This document shows, in pieces, positions 50,103 through 61,417 of a stretch of 64,000 nt of DNA (positions within the stretch are counted from its first letter, which is position 1; each line of letters starts with the position of its first letter). The DNA lies in the NCBI GenBank assembly GCA_027186245.1, contig CP114498.1, forward strand, positions 317,501-381,500, written 5' to 3'. The position numbers and the translations under genes are program-made. The DNA comes from Coriaria nepalensis. Taxonomy: Eukaryota > Streptophyta > Magnoliopsida > Cucurbitales > Coriariaceae. The notes below the pieces were generated by a model. That model worked only from the letters and a program-made list of their open reading frames with translations. It searched no databases and had not been told where the DNA came from.

Positions 50103-53100
50103 ATGTCAGCTCCATCTCGGGAGCGTGCCCAACGCCTTTATGAGAAGGTATCTCTTTCATTTATCAAGATATCTAGCCCTTTCAAATCCAAGCTATGGCC
50201 TCGGAATTCAGAACTGAAAGATGTGTTTAATAACTTCTTTGTGGCTTTTTCACAATTGTTTCTAAACAGCATTTGCATGGCCACCAATTATTTTGTAATT
50301 TTTTCTTTTGACTAGATCTGACATCTATTTCTTGGACAGAATGTGGAACTGGAGACTAAGCGTAGGAGATCAGCTCAAGCACGTATTCCTTCGGATCCCA
50401 GTGCTTGGCAACAGATGCGTGAGAATTATGAAGCAATAATTCTCGAGGATCATGCTTTTTCTGTGCAACATAATATTGAATATGCCTTGTGGCAGCTGCA
50501 TTATAAAAGAATTGAGGAACTGAGATCTCACTTTAGTGCTGCTTTAGCTTCTACTGGTTCAAACACGTCGCAGGTTGGACCAACAAGACCTGATCGAGTA
50601 TCGAAAATAAGACTTCAGTTCAAAACCTTTCTTTCAGAGGCTACTGGATTTTACCATGAACTAATTTTGAAAATCAGAGCAAAGTATGGGCTTCCTCTGG
50701 GTTTTGTGTCTGATGATTCGGACAATAGAATTGTGATGGAAAAGGATGGAAAGAAATCTTCTGAGGTGAAGAAAGGTTTGGTATCTTGTCACCGTTGCCT
50801 AATATACTTGGGTGACCTTGCACGTTACAAAGGCTTGTATGGGGAGAGTGACTCAAAAAGTCGAGAGTATACTGCAGCTTCGAGTTACTATTTGCAGGCT
50901 GCATCTCTTTGGCCATCCTATGGAAATCCCCATCATCAGGTTTATTATTATACTCATATTACTATTTTGATTGGACATAGTCTTGTCTGCAGTGGTTTAT
51001 TTTATTTTTAATTTTTTGGCTAAACTCTGTTAAATATGTCTTCTTTCTTTCAGCTTGCCATAATAGCTTCATATTCAGCGGATGAGTTTGCAGCTGTTTA
51101 TCGTTATTTTCGGAGTTTAGCGGTGGATATTCCCTTTTCTACTGCAAGGGATAACTTGATTGTTGCATTTGAGAAGGTAGTTTTGTTTTGCTTTTTGTTT
51201 ATGTTCTTGGAAATAATTTAATGTGGCTCCTTTTTTAAAGAACTAAATTGTTAAAATTAACAGTTCAGGTTTGACTTCTCATGATATTGATGATAGATCT
51301 AAATTACTCATACTGTCAGCTGTCTAATCTATATTTTTATAACCTTTTGCTTGAGGAGTAGTGTTAACACATTCGTGAAAGTTTAACTATTTGTGAATTT
51401 CTACTACTTTCTGCTTTGTACAGATGTAGGGAGATCTGTATTTGGTCAATCACTCCTATGTTCGATATTTCCATGCTTTGCAGTTTTTTTTATTGACAAA
51501 TAGATGTTCATGTTTTTCTAATTTCAGAATCGTCAGAGCTACTCTCAATATCCAGGGAATGTAAAAAATTCCTCCATCAAAGAATCCCCTGTTCAGTTTA
51601 GTGGAAAAGGACAGGGAAAAGGGGAATCAAAGCTTGTATCAAAGGATGTTGGTGTGGAACCCAGCCCCCCCAAGGATAGAGAATCCACCCTTGAGGAGAC
51701 ATTTAAATCCTTCTGCATACAATTTGTCCGTCTGAATGGGATACTTTTCACACGCACAAGGTATGTATGTTAAGCATTTATCCACTTGATATATCTTGAC
51801 CTTCTCCTTTGGGGATCACATATGGAATTGATTGTTGTAGCACTGATTTTTTTTTTCTTCTCTAGCCTGGAGACATTTGCGGAAGTTCTCTCGTTGGTTA
51901 GCAATGGATTACTAATACTTCTGTCTTCTGGATCTGAAGAAGAGCTGAATTTTGGATCAGATGCTGTTGAGAATGGTCTTTTCATTGTCAGAGTTGTCTC
52001 AATTCTTATATTCACAATTCATAATGTGAACAAGGAAAGTGATGGTCAGACATATGCAGAAATTGTACAGCGTGCAGTCCTACTTCAGAATGCGCATCTT
52101 GCAGTTTTTGATTTGATGGGTTACATATTGGAAAGGTGTATCCAACTGAGGGATCCTTCTTCTAGCTTCCTCTTACCCGGCATTCTAGTTTTCATGGAAT
52201 GGATGGCTTGTTGCCAAGAAATGACTGCAAGCAATGGTGTGGATGAAAAACAGGCTATGGATAGATCAAAATTTTGGAACTCATGCATCTCCTTTTTCAA
52301 TAAGCTGTTGTCAACAGTTCCAATGTCCGTAGATGATGACGAAGAAAGTTGCTTTTATAATATGACCCGGTATGAAGAGGGTGAAACTGAAAATCGGGTT
52401 GCTTTGTGGGAGGACTTTGAGTTGAGGGGATTCTTGCCACTTCTTCCTGCTCAAACCATTTTAGATTTTTCAAGGAAGCACTCCTTTGGAGCTGATGGTA
52501 ATAAGGAAAAGAGTGCTCGAGTTAAGAGGATACTAGCTGCAGGAAAAGCTCTAGCAAATGTGGTTAGGATTGATCAGAAATCAGTATCCTTTAACTCAAA
52601 AGCAAAGAAATTTTACATTGGTGGCGAGTCTCAAGTGTCGGACGATTTAACTATATCCTCTCTCTCACCCATGCTGAGCTCAGGAAATATGTTGCAAGAA
52701 ACACTAGCAGAGAAAGGAAATAATTTCGGAGTCTTGCAGTCGAAGGCACAGATATATGTGGAGGAAGAGGATGATGAAGTAATTGTTTTTAAACCAATGG
52801 TTACTGAGAAGCGAACTGATTTGATTGATCCAGCTACATACGAAGGTACTGGACTGGGTCAAAGTGTTCCTGCTGGGGATCTTAAGTTTCATGGTGTTTC
52901 TATCTCTTCCTCACTTGAGAATTTCTACAACCAGAATGCTTTTGATACCAATTCAAGGCCACCACCTGTATCTTTTGGTAATATTTTCCCTCGCCAGGTG
53001 CAACCAGTCCATTCCCATGAACTGAAGTGGCCCGTGGAAGAAGCTGCATATCTTGCTCACAGATTGCAAGGTTTGAGAATCTTGGAAAATGGGCATGTAG

Positions 53101-53831
53101 GGCAATCGGAGCTTCAAAAAGATATAATAAGCAATTCTAATTCTGCTGCTCTCTCAATTCCCATCCATCAAGCTGTCCATGGTACTACTGGTAGCATGTT
53201 TTACAATGAAAACAAGCCTCTACAAGGTGTAGGACCATCTAAGGTCGATGCCATTGCCTCTTCTAGAAATATTACTGACAACATTGCCTCTTCTAGAAAT
53301 ATTACTGACAACATTGCCTTTTCTAGAAATATTACTGACAACATGGTTATGAACACAGCATCAAACTTGCTGCCAGGTATGAGAAAAAATCCAGTCGGTC
53401 GACCGGTCAGGCATCCTGGTCCCCCACCTGGATTCAGTCCCGTTCCTCCTAAGCCACTGAGTGACAATCAAATAATGGATGATTATGGCTGGCTTGATGG
53501 ATATAACTCTTCTTTGTCTACCGGAAGCCTTGGGCTGAATAGTTCAATCCATTATCCCACTTATTCAAACCCCCAGCAAAATAGCCATAGTAATGGGTTT
53601 AGTGGGCCAGTGAGCTTCCCTTTTCCTGGAAAACAAGTTCCAACCATGGTTTCCCAAATGGAAATGGTGAAGGGTATGCAAGATTACCAGATGCTTGAAC
53701 ACTTAAAACAACACCATGAACGGCAGCAGCTCCAGCCAAATCAACAGCTTTCAAACAGTAATCAGCATTTCAATTTGCCACCTGAGCCATTTCCAGGACA
53801 GTCAGGCTGGACAGGCCGCTACTTCGTGTGA
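50103..53831 (+). CDS. SMG7: SMG7, nonsense-mediated mRNA decay factor
   Basis: Five coding exons (50103-50147, 50340-50939, 51054-51176, 51528-51760, 51866-53831) encode 988 residues, close to Arabidopsis SMG7. The N-terminal half is a 14-3-3-like/TPR fold of the EST1/SMG5-7 family (AWQQMRENYEAIILEDHAFS, HRCLIYLGDLARYK, NPHHQLAIIASYSADEFAAVYRYFRSL). This binds phospho-UPF1. A long helical region follows (RVALWEDFELRGFLPL) and then a disordered C-terminus with PPPGFSPVPPKPL. SMG7 is needed for NMD in the cytoplasm and for exit from meiosis in Arabidopsis. A 30-bp unit is repeated three times in frame at 53253-53342. Downstream DNA has good 3'UTR splice sites, which in known plant SMG7 genes make the mRNA an NMD target of itself. 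No lesion. Confidence 0.94.
53253..53342 (+). repeat. 30-bp in-frame triplication in SMG7
   Basis: Three consecutive units (53253-53282, 53283-53312, 53313-53342) each encode IASSRNITDN, with the last reading IAFSRNITDN. Only one base difference is visible. The region is disordered, so the expansion is probably tolerated. Confidence 0.95.
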
Positions 53832-55500
53832 TGTCACTGAGTATAGATGGTAAGGTATCTTTATACTCTCTATGCTCGAGTTTTTACTTGACAAATATCT
53901 GATCTAAGGTAATAGTTTTGTTCTCGAGGTCCTCAAGAATGATTCTGGTGAATGTACTTGCCTCCTTTGGTGCCTAGTTCAAATACCAAGCCTTGTCAGT
54001 GTTGAATCTTTGTTGGAGCATTGGTGGCCTTGACTTCGAGCAGGCATTTGCTACTATAATGGTATTTCTACCTATTTGGTTATCCTTTTTTTTTTTTTCA
54101 TTATTCACCATAAGTCTTTCTTTTTTCTTTTACTTGTTGTGACCCCTCAGGTATTAGTTCTGTTTTGGCACTTGTTGACCTTGTTTTGAACAAGTGAATG
54201 ACATTGATGAAAATAAAGGGCCCGATTAGCAATGGTTTTTAAAACTGTTTTTCGTGTTCATAAATGCAAAAATCATTTTCTTTAGCTGCCAATCATATTT
54301 GACAACTGTTTTTTGTCTATTTTTTAAAATTCATTTTTATTTAGAACGGAAAAAAATCTAACAGTAGAGAAATACAGAAAATGATTTTTTGTTTTTCTTG
54401 ACTGTAAAAACAATTTTTTTGTAGTCATTACCAAAAACATTTTTAAGAAACTGAAATGAAAATTGCTGCCAATTAGGGGCTTTTACTTTTTGAATAGTTT
54501 AATTACCCAAGAAAACTTTCTTACCTGCAGCAGAATAACTTTAACCATATATTCCGGTATTAATAGCCTCCTGCCCCATAGTGTGATGACAAGTGAAGCT
54601 GTGTTTGGAACAATGAGCTCTATGTCAACAATTGTGTTTGCTTAGATCACCTACTTTTGGTTTATTGCAGACTTTAGCTGAGCTCTCCAGCACACAGGAA
54701 AAGAAATGTGGATACACCTTTCTATGGTGGTGGAGATGATAAGAATGTAAATGCCTTGTCTGGTTACTGGGGTGGATAGAAGGTTTATAATAAGATGTGG
54801 TGCCTTTGGTGGTTTCGTCTCTCTGGGAATTTGGTGGGGTTAAAATAAGATGGTCTACTACTCAAGTTTCTACTTACTGTTGTGTTACAGTCTCTCTCTA
54901 GCTGTCGGAATTGCAGTTATCATCATCATCGTCATGCTCAGATGCTTAAAACCCAAATGCAACTCTACCTACCAAGTCTTCTTGTCAAGGAAGCTTTAGG
55001 ATAGTTAGTGAGTGTACACGTGGGGGAGGTAAGATTAGCTCAATTCAGATGGTGAGCAAGAAAGTATCTATATGGTCATTATAATATTTTGGCTTCTGCA
55101 ACCAGCATTCGTTTTATGCAGAGGCGACTGCTGTTTGGATTTAGGACTTTAGTTATTATTCTCTCTTACCTGTGAATGAGATGAAACTGGATTACTTGCT
55201 GCTGGTTATCTACTGGTGTAGTTAAATCATGAAATAATAATCTGTGTGGTGTCTGCTTTTCTACGTTTGGTTTTCGTCAGTGTTTGTTATCTGTTGAATA
55301 ATCTCTCTGCTTGTAGGGATTAATTTATATTATCGTGTATTTAATTTAATGTTCATATGATACCTCTTGACAATTTATTGGCCCAGAAAAAGGCTCGATT
55401 GGTCTGCGTTTCTTTTCTCGGGGCCCAGTTATTAGTCTAATATAGGCCCATTAACGATTGAAATTGGAAAAACTTTTAGAATTACGTTTTCCAGCAAATA
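53832..55500 (+). other. SMG7 3'UTR with candidate introns, then intergenic DNA
   Basis: Candidate splice sites follow the stop codon: donor ATG/GTAAGG at 53850 with acceptor at about 53928, and donor ATG/GTATTT at 54062 with a strong acceptor TTTATTGCAG at 54661-54670. The unit probably ends before about 55350. No other gene was recognised. Confidence 0.5.
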
Positions 55501-55509
55501 GGCCCAGAA

Positions 55510-55945
55510 AGAGCCGCAAAATATCCAGTTTAACGGAGTACCAAAAAAGTGCCGCGAATTATGTTTTTTCGAACTAAAACGCAGAAAAAACACCTAAAAG
55601 TGCCGCAAATTTCGAATTTTCCCAGAGTGCCGCCAGTTAAAAAGCACAACGGAAGTAGTGACGCAAAATTCCGTTTCGCGATACAGAGCGAAATGTGCCG
55701 CAAAACATTTTCCGGAGTCCCAAAAGCGCCGCAAAATATCCAGTTACCGGAATAGAAAAAAGTTCCGCGAATTTTGATATTATAAAAAACCAGAGCCAAA
55801 AACATGTATAAAAGTGCCGCAAAATTCGAATTTTCCCAGAGTGCCGCAAAAATCCCTTCACACCCAGACAAGACTGGGCGTCGCAACACGCCAAAAGTGC
55901 CGCTAATTACCGTTTCGAGAAACAGTCACAAAAAGCGCCGCACAA
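55510..55945. repeat. Array of GTGCCGC/GCGCCGC motifs, possible transposon subterminal region
   Basis: At least ten GCCGC cores occur in ~430 bp of AT-rich DNA (near 55513, 55551, 55602, 55629, 55697, 55728, 55816, 55843, 55899, 55937). All lie on the plus strand and most are followed by AAA or AAT. Degenerate copies (TTCCGCGAATT, GTCGCAAC) lie between. One longer block, TGCCGC to AATTCGAATTTTCCCAGAGTGCCGC, occurs twice (about 55601-55633 and 55815-55847). No coding capacity or terminal repeat was identified. Confidence 0.7.
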
Positions 55946-56274
55946 TTTTTATAAGCCTAAATTGGTCGGTATATAACAGACTGGAAGCTGGTTACTACAA
56001 TTTTCTTGGGATCAAATCATCGAGCATATATAAAACCGAGCTGCGCTAAAATAGTCACTCCCTGTTTTTAGTAGACTGTTGTTATATGATACTGGACTTA
56101 AAACATGAAATTATGGCAAGTCCGAACAGTGGCCTATAGACCAAAAGAGACGCACCCTTATCTAACACGCAACAAATTTCCCCCTCTCTCTCTCTCGCAC
56201 CATGGATGGAATCTCCCCTCCTATAGGCAGTGATGGGAACTTGCTGCTCAGACAAGTAAGCAATCATAAAGAAA

Positions 56275-58294
56275 GCAGGTGCTCTGGATCCCAGCCGGGT
56301 ATATTTGCAGTAGCCTCATTGACCATCTTCACCAGCCTCACCTACATACAGTCCTTTGCAAACTATTATCTATTGAATGAAACTTAAAAAGCATTTTCCT
56401 ACCAAAGCATTTTACTCCCATTGCAAGTTATCATTATGAAATTTAAAAAGTCCTCAAAAGAAGAAATTTAGTAATTGATCGGACTTGCCACACTTTCACA
56501 CTTTCGGGAACTCCAGGAGGAAGTTAGGAGAGCTTTCCTGGTGGAGGTCCAACGAGATAGGATCTCTTATCAAAGCGCCACTCCCCAATCTTCCCATATG
56601 TCAATTCACCCTATAGTGACGTCCCGGCAAGTAAATACACAGTTTCACCAATAGAATTTATATATAATATAATATATATACCTAGGAGAACGGTGGATCT
56701 GTAGTGTAGGTACCTTCATATTGTAGTCACATCCGTAGATATAATGGATGATAAACTTTTTTACGACTTTCAAATCCCATGCAAATCCCATGGAGGCTGA
56801 AAAACTTACCGTGAAACCATTAATAATCTATCCTTTTAACTTTCATGAAAATAGGTTAACGAAAAAGGTCATCCAATAATGCTCAAACCTGAAGCATAAA
56901 GTCTTTACGTAGAATATGGCATACACCATGCAATGCCGATGCCACAGCATAGCCATACCTGTATTATTCTCAAGGGAAGAAAAACAAAAATTATATCATA
57001 ATCTGTTATATAACACAACTATTTTTACTATCCACTTTACTGGTATTTAGACAATACAAGTATACAACTCACATTTGAAGTACCCATCCAAAAGCCTTAT
57101 CAGTGTCTTTCATCCTCAAGGAAATGTTAACCCATGTGGGAGCAATTTCCTCCAACAGGTTCTAAAATAGGGGGAAAAAATAAGATAAAGATAGTCAAAG
57201 GAAAAGGTAAGGCAAAATCATTATGCAAAAAGAATATAGGACAGGGTAAGACCAATGACATCGAAACACGTATGGAGCTTACTTTGAAAAGCAATTCTCA
57301 GTACTCAATTTTCTTCTACCTTCTGTCGTATCACCATTTATACAAAAATGATTTTCAGTTCGAACTTAACGTTTCAAAAATCAAGCTAGAGAATAGAGGT
57401 AACAAATATTACCTTTTTGATGATTACGGGAGAGTTTCCAATAGGATCAGTGTTGGTTACAGGGCCATACTCCTCTGGATAGAGCTTCCTAACAATTAAT
57501 GTAGAAAAATGGGAATCCAGCTGGATGGTCTCCATTTGCAAAGTTAGGCAAAGGATTCGCAAATATGTGGTCAGGTTCTGTCATTAATATGTATTTGAAT
57601 CATTCAACAGGTCGTAAGGTTTCAGATTTCATCCAAAGCAAGAAGAAAGTATTAACTTCTTGAATCCCAATGTTTAGGGTCTATTCTTCCTCTACGTAGG
57701 CCTTATCAAGCCACTGCACAAAGGCCCAGGTATGTAACCCTGGCGCCATCATGAAAATTTCAGGAAAATTAATCCTTGGTGAAACATAGCCATAGGAAAG
57801 ATTTCTTACTCTGAATGAGACTATTATAATTTCATGATAGTCATATATGCAGAATAACAAAATAACTCAATAATAATAAATTACATACCAAAAAGAGAGT
57901 TCTTACCCGATCTAAGCCCTCTGGTAAAGGACCGTCCACAAAAGTAGGAATCTCTTCTATCAAGCTATCAGACTCTCCTGAATGCAAAACCCGGGTAAAG
58001 TTGCCCATATCTGATCCAGGCATTTCCTTTACCTTCTTATACCAATAGTACATAATCCGACACTGTCATTGACTATAAGGGGCATGTAAGTGCAACATGA
58101 AACTTCAAATTGAAATCCCCCTCTCTCTCCGCCCCACCGAGTTTTCGACTAACCAGATCAAACAAATCAGAACCATCCAATACCCAATTCCCAGAAGAAC
58201 CTCTATTGTGGATAATCATAGTTAGGAAATTCTAGGTGGCAAAAAAGAACCCTAGAGCTAAAAGCACCAAAAGAATTGGTGATGCACGCCCCAT
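56275..58294 (-). pseudogene. Hydroxyproline O-arabinosyltransferase (HPAT) pseudogene
   Basis: Eight exon-like blocks retain the HPAT layout: a signal-anchor start (MGRASPILLVLLALGFFFAT), MYYWYKKVKEMPGSDMGNF, WAFVQWLDKAYVEEE, YILMTEPDHIFANPLPNF, YPEEYGPVTNTDPIGNSP, LLEEIAPTWVNISLRM, YGYAVASALHGV, IHYIYGCDYNMK, GELTYGKIGEWRFDKRS and LVKMVNEATANIP. Lesions are many: TAG for Tyr in the anchor (near 58233), TGA for Trp in the QWQCR motif (near 58067), frame loss near 57690, a deletion before the IVRKLYPEE block (near 57502), an 11-bp duplication near 56780, and a stop/shift near 56545 (GKLS stop). Functional HPATs in the Golgi add the first arabinose to hydroxyproline in extensins and signalling peptides. 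Introns are kept, so it is a decayed in-place copy. Confidence 0.9.
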
Positions 58295-58971
58295 TTTCGC
58301 CCTTCCAGTAATCTAGGTTTTATCAATGTGGGAACAAAAAATAAATTATAGAAGTTTCTGGACATAAACGAAACAACATCGTGAAAGAAGAACACTCTAA
58401 ATCAAGGCGCATGAGGTAAGAAATCAAAACGATGACAAAAAGTCAAAGCAATATTCAGGTCACGCCAAACGACGAGTTAAAAAGTGTGATGTCGAGTATC
58501 AGGAAATAGCGTAAATTCAAAGTTAACAAACAGGAAAAAAAAAAGAAGGAATGCCGATAGGGAAATTTGAAATCGCATACATAGATCTGTCTCCAACTCA
58601 ATACAGAGCGGAAGAAAAAGAAACAATGTCTTAACGGAGAAGTAATTGTAGAAGAAAAAGAGGGGGAAAGATAAATACCTGAAGCAATTCCAGCAGTCGG
58701 GAGAGAGAGAGAAAAAATCGAAGATCCAAAAAGCGAAAACCACAGCAAAGATTGCTTTAATTGCAAGAGTGAAAATGAAGAAGCTACTGATCGTTGGTAG
58801 AGAATCTAGGATTGAAGATGGTGGGTCATAATATCTCCTTTGGGTCTCATGTAAAAGGGAAAAATGGAGTACGATTGATTAGAGACACATTTTGGATCGG
58901 GACAACTTTTGCTCTGTCTGATCCTCAAGATTTTCCTTAAAAGCAACGAGACGAAATATAATTAATATTAA

Positions 58972-59002
<31 letters not shown>

Positions 59003-59263
59003 GTACGCTGTGCTTTCTTCTATTCACGTACTCTGTTTTTGTATTGGCTCCGCCTAAAAGTAACTAAACCCACTCCAATCATAGGCCTCTAAACTATACT
59101 CCCCATAAAACGCAAGGTTGCATTAAATTGCCAATTTTTTTAGGCTCCTAAATTTAAACTACTAGGTTTGGTTTTTATTTTTCGTTTGTCCTGACTTCAT
59201 AATGGCTTTGTCCTAACTTCATCATGGCTTTCATGAATTGAGTAACCTTCTTCTTCATGATTA
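58295..59263. other. 5' flank of HPAT pseudogene and gap to ABCG remnant
   Basis: A leader-like, GA-rich stretch lies at about 58600-58740. A TAAA repeat sits at about 58978-59003. No gene was recognised. Confidence 0.4.
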
Positions 59264-60060
59264 TCACCTTCTTCTGCGTGGGGTAACGGAATTTGAGTGG
59301 TTTTCATGAGGTTTATGGATAATTTCCATGGAAAACTCTAAAGCATTGACCTGAATTGGGATTTGAAAACCCAAATTATGAATGGTGTCTTTAAGCAATT
59401 CAAGGCTTCCATGGTGGGCAACCTCACCATTCGAGAGGATCAAGTAGTTAGAGACGTATTGAAGAAGTCTATAACCTGGCTGGTGAATGGATAAAACTAC
59501 TGTCCTTTGTTTTAATTTCGCCATTGATGAGAGAAGCTCGATCACTTGAAGAGAACAAGTGCTATCTAAACCAGAAGTTGGTTCATCAAGAAGTAGAATT
59601 TGTGGGTTATGGATCAAATCAACACCAATTGAAACCCTTTTTCTCTCCCCACCAGAGATTCCTCTGTTTTCTTCATCACCCACAAAAGAATCGGCAACAT
59701 GTAAGAGATTAAGCTCTTGCATCAAACTCTCTACTCTGTTTTCTCTCTGCTTTTCACTCATTTCTCTTAGCTTAAACCGGGCAGTGAAAATAAGTGTCTC
59801 TTTCACGGTGAGAAGAGGAAGAATTGAGGTGGGGAGAAGATGGGTTGATTGTTGATGAAGATGGTTCTGGGCGTAAAGTGTTGGCCTTTGATTCTACATG
59901 ATACTATCTGAAGCAGAGTGGATTTCCCTGTTCCACTAGGGCCAACAATGGCAAGTGGTGGAGTGGTTGTTCCGGGAGGTGGGGAGTGGTGGAAAGAGGA
60001 GAAAGAGGGAGAAGTGGATTCTTCAGGGGAATTGGATGTTAAGAAGAGGATGATTGAGTC
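59264..60060 (-). pseudogene. Truncated ABCG half-transporter (nucleotide-binding domain only)
   Basis: The minus strand reads an ABCG nucleotide-binding domain. Walker A is AIVGPSGTGKSTLLQI (near 59935), then TVKETLIFTARFKL, signature RGISGGERKRVS, Walker B QILLLDEPTSGLDS and the H-loop LSIHQPGY. Between Walker A and TVKETL the expected LRKICGFVAQ-type segment is missing and the frame changes (near 59835). After the domain, translation ends at SVTPRRRR (stop at 59264-59266), and no six-helix membrane domain follows. Half-size ABCG exporters need that membrane part, so this copy cannot transport. It most resembles the ABCG4/8-type clade, from memory only. Confidence 0.82.
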
Positions 60061-61417
60061 ATCTTGATCAATGCTTGATCAACCGACTCAAGATCACGGT
60101 TCAAACAAGGTTTCTTGGGTGCTTTGTTAAGGTAATGAAATGGTAGGCAATAAGGCAAGTGTTTGGGTGAGCAGAACTTTTTCTGGATAAGTTTAGCTTG
60201 GATCTCCGTTTAAACTTCCGTTTTCGGTCTGGGTCACTCTCTTCACTAGGTCTCATTAATTACTAACTCGAAACCTTGTTTCTCCTAGAATCTACAGTCC
60301 CATGCACCATCTCGCTGGGCTACTGCTAACTTGGTTTCTCTGAATTGATTTTTTTAGTATAAAACAAATTCAAACATGCATAAAGGATTTAAGAGAGAGA
60401 AAAGCTGGGTGCAGGGAGGAGTCCCATGTTGATCGTTCATCGCATCGAATAGATGAGAGGAGTCTTACTTAGATAAGTCTCATTTTCAGCCAAACATGAA
60501 ATTTTTCGATAGGCAGACGATTCTTATGCATTGAATCCTTGCTCAAGAAAAGCAGAAGGGGTAGAAGTTCAAGAGAAAAAAAGAAAAAAACGATTCACGT
60601 GAACCCTACGGACCCTACTCCTGCAGTCTGGACAGCTTTAGAGAAATTGAATTGGAGCAGTACGCCTTTAAATAAACAGAGTACAATGAGGGTGGGTCAA
60701 GTTAAAGAAATGAGCATTCATAGCTTAAGCCATGAAGGTAGTGAAAACGACATGACGGAACGCAGTTCTCCGACTCGCGTGCTTTGCATCTCACCACACC
60801 GATGCCATCTTTTCCTCCCTTCCTAAATCACCCAATTTATAACTGAGGTAAACTCGATTTACCATCACATCACACAGAAGATTAATTTTTTTATTCAGAA
60901 ATTAAAATAATGAACGAATAAACGAGGAGAAATCAAACATGGTAAAAAAAGAATTATTATCTGAACAAACCAAACCCTCTTGAGGAAGATGGGGTTAAAA
61001 CGTGATATGTGCTGCTGGTTGACAGAGAAGATAGAAAGGATGATAGCAAGAAACTGAAAGGTATGTAACGTACACACATGTCTGTCCACAGACCAGACCA
61101 GACCAGACCAGTCGTTTGACTAGAAACTGTTTCTTCTTTTTCCCCTTTTTTTTTCCCGCCTTGTCTTTTCACTTGGTCTCGTTAATTACTTACTTGAAAA
61201 ACCTTACCTCACTCAGAATCCACAGTCCCAACACCACTCCAACTCCTTGTGTTAGATTGGTTTTTAGTACAAAACAAAATGCATGTGCAAAAACCAAACC
61301 AGAAAAATTACTAGCCAAACTGTAGAACAGACCCTCTACTGATAAACTGTGTCTAAAAAATGTAACGAAAAAGAAGGAAAATAATAATAATAATAATAAG
61401 CAAACATATAGCTATAG
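60061..61417. other. Intergenic region with a duplicated ~110-bp segment
   Basis: Segments at about 60244-60370 and 61165-61280 share the order GGTCTC(A/G)TTAATTACT, AAACCTT, AGAATC(T/C)ACAGTCCCA and TTTTTAGTA(T/C)AAAACAAA, diverged by indels. A (CAGAC)n-like run lies at about 61088-61110 and (AAT)n at about 61380-61399. No gene was recognised. Confidence 0.5.

Noticed and set aside
60539..60826. 95-codon plus-strand open frame
   Set aside because: Lys/Ser/Thr-rich reading of low-complexity DNA with no family resemblance or flanking gene signals.
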